This document shows positions 6,829 to 10,208 of a stretch of 10,208 nt of DNA, piece by piece (within the stretch, counting starts at the first letter, position 1; each line of letters opens with the position of its first letter). The position numbers were made by a program, and so were the translations under genes. The notes under the pieces were generated by a model. It was not told the DNA's origin. It was given only the letters and a program-made list of their open reading frames with translations, and searched no databases. Source of the DNA: Gammaproteobacteria bacterium (GTDB lineage Bacteria > Pseudomonadota > Gammaproteobacteria > JABABF01); the NCBI GenBank assembly GCA_014238345.1, contig JABABF010000127.1, positions 1-10,208 on the forward strand. Direction: 5' to 3'.

Positions 6829-6962
6829 GGGGGGCGGGGGTGGCTATCCGCCCTACAGCACACCTTTATAATGATGAGGCGGGGGCCGTTTGGGCGGCAC
6901 ATGGGTGAGGCAATCCGGTCACAGCAGGCATAGCTCACCGCTCGATCAGCCTATTTTGGTGG

Positions 6963-6992
6963 TTGCGGACACTATGTTCCGGACACTATATA
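6963..6992 (+). promoter_or_regulatory. Promoter of the rubredoxin reductase gene
   Basis: TTGCGG (6963-6968) and TATATA (6987-6992) are separated by 18 bases, placing the start near 6999 and leaving about 25 bases before ATG 7024. The -10 box sits inside a large imperfect palindrome (6971-7007) and within the second copy of a direct repeat CGGACACTAT (6966-6975 and 6980-6989), so repression or activation at this site is likely. Confidence 0.55.
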
Positions 6993-7007
6993 GTACGAAC
7001 ACATAGT
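6971..7007. promoter_or_regulatory. Imperfect palindrome overlapping the rubB promoter, candidate operator
   Basis: Outer arms ACTATGT (6971-6977) and ACATAGT (7001-7007) flank GTTC/GAAC (6976-6979, 6997-7000) and the perfect inner palindrome ACTATATAGT (6985-6994). All have centres within 1.5 bases of each other near 6989. The dyad covers the -10 box and start site, the usual place for a dimeric repressor. The regulator is unknown. Confidence 0.5.
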
Positions 7008-7023
7008 ATGGGCACAAAAAAAC

Positions 7024-8202
7024 ATGAGTAACAACCATCCCATTTTGATCATCGGCACGGGTCTTGCGGGTTGGAATGTCGCCAAAGAGCTGCGTAAGCA
7101 CGACCAAGAAACCCCGCTGGTGATGCTCAGCGAGGATGACGGGCGTTTCTACTCCAAGCCCATGATGTCCACCAGTTACGCTCGTAACCAGACACCAGAG
7201 GATTTGGTCATGGCCGAACCAGCGGAGGTGGCCGCACAGCTGCAGCTTGAGGTGATTGCCCCAGAGCGTGTGCTTAGCATTGATGTCGCCGGGGGCACAC
7301 TGGAGACCGAGCAGACGGGTCGCTTGGCGTGGCGCAGTCTGGTGCTGGCGCTGGGAGGGAAAGTGATCTCTCCACCAATGGAGGTTGAAGAGGCCGCTGT
7401 TGAGCGGATTTTCTCAATCAACAGCCGTGTCGACTATGTGCATTTCCGTGCGGCCTTGGAGCGTAGCGAGGCAAGCAAATTGCTGATCATCGGTGCTGGT
7501 TTGATCGGCACCGAGTTTTGTAATGACCTGCTCAACGGTGGTTATGCAGTGGAGGCGGTCGACCCGCTGGGCTGGTCCTTGCCCACTTTGTTGCCCGAGC
7601 AGTGTGGCAAGACGGTGCAGGCGGCGCTGGAGCGGCTGGGCGCAGGCTTTCATTTTGGCACGGTAGTGGAGCGGGTCACAGTTGGAGCCGGGGGCAAAGG
7701 TGTGGTCGGCCATCTCGCCGACGGGGGGCAGGTGGAAGCTGACCTTGTGGTGTCGGCGGTCGGGGTGCGTCCCCGAGTGGGATTGGCGCAAGAGGCGGGG
7801 CTGAGCGTGAATCGGGGTATCATCGTTGATCGCCAGCTGTGTAGTAGCGCTGAGCAGGTCTACGCACTTGGCGACTGTGCCGAAGTGGCGGGACATGTGT
7901 TGGTTTATGTGTTACCGCTGATGGCCTGCGCCCGTGCATTGGGCAAGACGCTGGCGGGCGAGCCGACCGAGGTGGTCTACCCGCCGATGCCGGTGATGAT
8001 CAAAGTGCCAGCCTGCCCGGTGATTGTTTCGCCGCCGCCACTAGGAGCCTCTGGTGAATGGAGTATTGAGCAAGACGGTGACGACACGGTGGCTCAGTTC
8101 AGCGACGATAGCGACCAGCTGCTCGGATTTGCATTGACTGGGGCGGGTGGTGTCAAACAAAAGATGCGCCTGCAGAAACTATTGCCACCCATCCTCGCCT
8201 GA
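7024..8202 (+). CDS. rubB: Rubredoxin-NAD(+) reductase, FAD-dependent
   Basis: This flavoprotein passes electrons from NAD(P)H to rubredoxin, which serves alkane hydroxylases or oxygen/peroxide detoxification. The protein has 392 residues and resembles Pseudomonas RubB throughout. The FAD Rossmann motif is IIGTGLAGWN (9-18). The second dinucleotide-binding motif for NAD(P)H is IIGAGLIGTEF (155-165). DLVVSAVGVRPR (240-251) and VYALGDCAE (279-287) complete the flavin site. LMACARALGKTLAG and PACPVIVSPPP are RubB-type C-terminal segments. The start ATG 7024 matches the family N-terminus, but only a weak GGG lies upstream, followed by an A-run. No rubredoxin gene accompanies it. Confidence 0.92.
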   Translation: MSNNHPILIIGTGLAGWNVAKELRKHDQETPLVMLSEDDGRFYSKPMMSTSYARNQTPEDLVMAEPAEVAAQLQLEVIAPERVLSIDVAGGTLETEQTGRLAWRSLVLALGGKVISPPMEVEEAAVERIFSINSRVDYVHFRAALERSEASKLLIIGAGLIGTEFCNDLLNGGYAVEAVDPLGWSLPTLLPEQCGKTVQAALERLGAGFHFGTVVERVTVGAGGKGVVGHLADGGQVEADLVVSAVGVRPRVGLAQEAGLSVNRGIIVDRQLCSSAEQVYALGDCAEVAGHVLVYVLPLMACARALGKTLAGEPTEVVYPPMPVMIKVPACPVIVSPPPLGASGEWSIEQDGDDTVAQFSDDSDQLLGFALTGAGGVKQKMRLQKLLPPILA

Positions 8203-8558
8203 GCTGGGGAGCCACCGCTACCCAGCCTCAATGGTCGAGCCATCCGGTGCATTTGAGCTGACGTGCGCCGCTTAATCGGCAACTCGCCTTGGGCAGTTAC
8301 TCTTGGATTAAATGTTAAGGAAAGGCTGAATTAAAGTACTCTGTTGACCCTCTTTCCGACAGAGGTTGAAGAGTTCATCTTGGATTGTCAGCTCGTAATA
8401 TACTCTTGATTGTCAGTCTGCTCCAAGCAGTCAATAAATCAGGCTTTCCTTAAAAAAAGTTTTATGGCAATACCTTTGCTAGTGGCATGGTGTCAATTGT
8501 GAAAAGGGTGCTGTGAAGCTATTTTTTTGCATAAAAAAACAGTGATTGGCACTTTGGA
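8203..8558. other. Intergenic region after rubB
   Basis: It holds no convincing gene. Just after the rubB stop is a possible stem GCTGGG/CCCAGC (8203-8208, 8221-8226) without a T-run, so it is a poor intrinsic terminator. A short GCCG-CTTAAT-CGGC dyad lies at 8267-8280. The repeat element copy B fills 8315-8453. Further right is an AT-rich stretch with T7-GCAT-A7 (8522-8539), which could act as an UP-like element for the decayed symporter gene. Confidence 0.5.
8315..8453. mobile_element. MITE-like terminal-inverted-repeat element, copy B
   Basis: This is a 139-bp non-coding element in the opposite orientation to copy A. Its terminal repeats are well kept: left TTAAGGAAAGGCTGAATTA, right (reverse complement) TTAAGGAAAGCCTGATTTA, 17 of 19 bases matching. 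It contains a hairpin CCTCT/AGAGG (8349-8353, 8361-8365) at the place where copy A has a hairpin of different sequence. The motif GATTGTCAG occurs twice (8383-8391 and 8408-8416). Both ends are TTAA, which may include a target-site duplication. No transposase is near, so it would be non-autonomous. Confidence 0.78.
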
Positions 8559-8615
8559 TCGCTGTTATGGTGCCCGCTGATGCTCAGTATTTGGCACAGG
8601 AGATACGCACATGAC
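8559..8615 (+). repeat. Duplicated symporter leader, first copy
   Basis: TCGCTGTT, GCTCAGTATTTGGCAC, the AGGAG ribosome-binding site (8598-8602) and the ATGACA start match 9213-9271 closely. This shows that the two symporter genes derive from one duplicated unit that included its upstream region. Confidence 0.85.
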
Positions 8616-9060
8616 ATCCACGCATTCATTTTGGCGGTAGTTGACCAGGCGGTTAGCTCTACTCTTTACCCCTGATCCGGCTGTGGCGCAAGTGGCGGGC
8701 ACGGCACCTGCACTGGAAAATCTCCATCGCTGTCGGACTGGCGGTGCTGGCACCGCGCCGTATTCCCCCGCTCTTCTGACCGCCTTTGCGCCTTATGTTG
8801 ATCGCGCTGTTTGCATCGATTTGCGTGACGGGCATTTCCTACTACTGGAACAACGACCACGGCAGTTCTGCTGGTGGTGTCAGGTTGGCCGCTTGAGGGT
8901 ATCGGCCTGCTCTTTATCACCGATCGCATATTTGGATATGTTGCGCGCGGCGGTGCTTCTCGCGCGTCTTGAGGGTGAAGAGGGTGTGTTGGAGCGCGAG
9001 CTGGAAGACGAGGAGGGCGATGATGAGCTGCGGGAGGGAGTGCCTGTGGCGAGAAAATAA
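8611..9060 (+). pseudogene. Decayed sodium:dicarboxylate symporter (SDF family)
   Basis: This remnant starts at an ATG with a strong AGGAG site eight bases upstream but meets TAG after nine codons. Pieces of a symporter are then found in different frames. WR-stop-LTRRLALLFTP shares a frame with the ATG. LWRKWRARHLHWKISIAVGLAVLA follows a one-base shift and aligns with LWRRWQALALHWQILCAVGLAVLA of the downstream gene. Then comes a jump of some 300 residues to the C-terminal part: LIALFASICVTGIS, and in another frame PLEGIGLLFITDRIF. In a further frame DMLRAAV joins LLARLEGEEGVLERELEDEE to the end. The conserved NVxGD segment expected between DMLRAAV and ARLEGE, whose Asp helps bind substrate and Na+, is missing. 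The continuous frame from 8641 to 9060 is a coincidence of compensating shifts. It cannot transport. Confidence 0.82.
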
Positions 9061-9212
9061 TGTGCCACTGCGTAGTCGGGTAAAAAAGAGAGGGATAAGC
9101 GTGGAGGTGGCATGCGCTTTGTGCAGGTGGAGTAATGATGGCGCTGTATAGATTGCGAGCCTAAGCAGCGGGGCATTTTTCTGCGCTACAATGAACCAAT
9201 AGGCGCTATCAG

Positions 9213-9271
9213 GTCGCTGTTGTGATCCCTGTTGACGCTCAGTATTTAGCACGGGAGTCAGGCACATGACA
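9213..9271 (+). repeat. Duplicated symporter leader, second copy
   Basis: This matches 8559-8615: TCGCTGTT, GCTCAGTATTTAGCAC, a GGGAG ribosome-binding site (9253-9257) and ATGACA. A modest promoter TTGTGA (9220-9225), 17 bases, TATTTA (9243-9248) could lie inside it. Its conservation in both copies could reflect either recent duplication or function. Confidence 0.8.
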
Positions 9272-9328
9272 ACCAATCCCCCACACCATGGCGGCAGCTG
9301 GCTGATTTTGTCGGATCACTGTTCATGA
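9266..9328 (+). other. Short upstream frame overlapping the symporter start, probable frameshifted N-terminus
   Basis: From ATG 9266, which has a good GGGAG site, a 20-residue frame runs and ends in TGA overlapping the symporter ATG (ATGA). The +1-related frame of the symporter is open from 9250 and encodes TPWRQLADFVGSLFMILTP, which aligns with WR-stop-LTRRLALLFTP of the decayed copy. A single extra C in the C5 run (9278-9282) would fuse ATG 9266 to the symporter. So this is probably the true start with a one-base deletion, a sequencing error, or a translationally coupled leader. Confidence 0.55.
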
Positions 9329-10208
9329 TATTGACTCCGCTGTGGCGCCGCTGGCAGGCGTTGGCGCTACATTGGCAGATACTCTGCGCCGTTGGGCTAG
9401 CGGTGTTGGCCGGCTTAGTTACCGCGCCGGATTCTGTGTGGTTGAGTGTCTACAGCTTTATTGGCGCGTTGTTCCTGAACGGGCTCAAGATGGTGGTAGT
9501 GCCGTTGGTCGCCGCCTCCATTGTTTGTGGTGTTTCGCGGCTCAGCGGCCAGGAGTTGGGGCGCCTCGGCGGCAAAACCCTGGTTTTCTACTTGGCGACA
9601 GGATTGTTGGCTGTCACGGTGGGTTTGGCGGTGATCAACGCTGTGCGTCCAGGCATCATCGCTGGGGCTCCAGCTGGGGCAGTGCTTGGAGCCAACGTCG
9701 ACCCCGCTCAGGTCGAGGGGAGCTTGGAGAAAGTTGCCGGACGCGGTTTGGGCGATTTAGTGGGCGTGTTTTTGCGTATGGTGCCGACCAATATTGTCGC
9801 CGCCGCCGCTGAAGGGCAGATGCTGGGGTTGATCTTTTTCAGCCTGTTATTTGGTTTTTTCCTATCGCGGGCGGACAGTCCGGGGGGCGAGACCATGCGC
9901 CGCTTTTGGGAGGGGCTACTCGAAGTGATGCTCAGCATCACTTGGTTCGTCATGCGCTTTGCTCCGCTGGGGGTGTTTGGGCTGGTGGCGAAAACTACCA
10001 CGATCACCGGTTTTGGAGCCTTTGCCTCACTGCTATGGTTTTTCTTTGGCGTGCTCGCAGCGCTCGCTCTTCACGCCTTCGTCACCCAGCCATTGATCAT
10101 GCATTGGGTTGGCGGCTTTGATTGGGTGCAGGTGCGCCGCCATTATCGCGCCGTATTCCCGGCGATGCTGACAGCCTTTTCCACGGCATCCTCCTCGGCC
10201 ACGCTACC
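9325..10208 (+). CDS. Sodium:dicarboxylate/glutamate symporter (SDF/DAACS family), 3' end outside window
   Basis: This inner-membrane secondary transporter imports C4-dicarboxylates or acidic amino acids with Na+ or H+. 294 codons are visible out of a usual 400-440. Family features are the first helix WQILCAVGLAVLAGL, then FLNGLKMVVVPLVAASIVCGV, the helix FYLATGLLAVTVGLAV, DLVGVFLRMVPTNIVAAAAEGQMLGLIFFSLLFGF, and the serine-rich re-entrant loop AFSTASSSATL (284-294), where the window ends. Substrate cannot be told, since the specificity residues are in the missing C-terminal third. The start ATG 9325 is the only ATG in frame before the first helix but lacks a good ribosome-binding site. The original start was probably ATG 9266 in another frame. 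It is the surviving copy of a tandem pair. Confidence 0.9.
   Translation, partial: MILTPLWRRWQALALHWQILCAVGLAVLAGLVTAPDSVWLSVYSFIGALFLNGLKMVVVPLVAASIVCGVSRLSGQELGRLGGKTLVFYLATGLLAVTVGLAVINAVRPGIIAGAPAGAVLGANVDPAQVEGSLEKVAGRGLGDLVGVFLRMVPTNIVAAAAEGQMLGLIFFSLLFGFFLSRADSPGGETMRRFWEGLLEVMLSITWFVMRFAPLGVFGLVAKTTTITGFGAFASLLWFFFGVLAALALHAFVTQPLIMHWVGGFDWVQVRRHYRAVFPAMLTAFSTASSSATL

Larger units (their letters stand above)
6748..7023. other. Divergent control region between ubiC and the rubredoxin reductase
   Basis: This gap carries promoters for both directions. A perfect minus-strand TATAAT lies at 6828-6823, giving a start near 6816, but no good -35 box is seen. A plus-strand TATAAT lies at 6867-6872, also without a clear -35. 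Around it are G-tracts (6829-6840 and 6880-6886). The better plus-strand promoter is at 6963-6992. No rubredoxin gene was found here: neither strand shows the paired CxxCG-type cysteine motifs. Confidence 0.5.

Noticed and set aside
7414..7896. 160-residue minus-strand frame opposite rubB
   Set aside because: It is antisense to a full-length conserved flavoprotein and has no recognisable motif.
8203..8226. Intrinsic terminator after rubB
   Set aside because: The six-pair stem has a 12-base loop and no T-run.
8547..8562. Sigma54-like -24/-12 promoter (TGGCAC ... GC)
   Set aside because: The spacing between GG and GC is one base too long, and the equivalent region of the second leader copy lacks TGGCAC.
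8641..9060. 139-residue plus-strand frame as an intact gene
   Set aside because: Its ends match symporter pieces but its middle does not; the symporter homology moves between frames, so it is a pseudogene with compensating shifts.

Overview
The window looks like a chromosomal segment of a gammaproteobacterium of moderately high GC. The order rpsF, rpsR, a DUF2232-type membrane protein, rplI, dnaB matches that of Pseudomonas-like gammaproteobacteria. The ubiC-ubiA pair and a rubredoxin reductase resembling Pseudomonas RubB point the same way. No species can be named from this sequence.

Layout. Positions 1-3777 hold a minus-strand ribosomal/replication operon, read from right to left: rpsF (S6), rpsR (S18), DUF2232 membrane protein, rplI (L9), dnaB. 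The end of dnaB lies beyond position 1. A strong sigma70-type promoter (3854-3883) and a leader with a possible S6:S18-binding hairpin lie upstream of rpsF. A 138-bp repeat (3929-4066) separates this operon from a second minus-strand operon at 4107-6816: ubiC, ubiA and a FemAB-like (COG3146/PF04339) acyltransferase-fold protein, each joined to the next by a 4-base stop/start overlap. From about 7000 rightward the genes are on the plus strand: a rubredoxin reductase (rubB-like) behind a promoter with a large imperfect palindrome, a second inverted copy of the 138-bp repeat (8315-8453), a decayed sodium:dicarboxylate symporter gene (8611-9060), and an apparently functional paralogue of it that runs off the right edge.

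How they work together. The left operon makes translation and replication machinery. ubiC and ubiA carry out the first two committed steps of ubiquinone synthesis. The rubredoxin reductase feeds electrons from NAD(P)H to a rubredoxin that is not encoded here. The two symporter copies share their upstream leader, which suggests a tandem duplication followed by loss of the first copy. The second copy also shows a probable one-base frameshift near its start.

Novelty. Most of the window is housekeeping sequence. I see no new multi-gene system. The items most worth a second look are the paired inverted-repeat element with a covarying hairpin, the symporter duplication and decay, the palindromic rubB control region, and the unusual C-terminal tail of S6.
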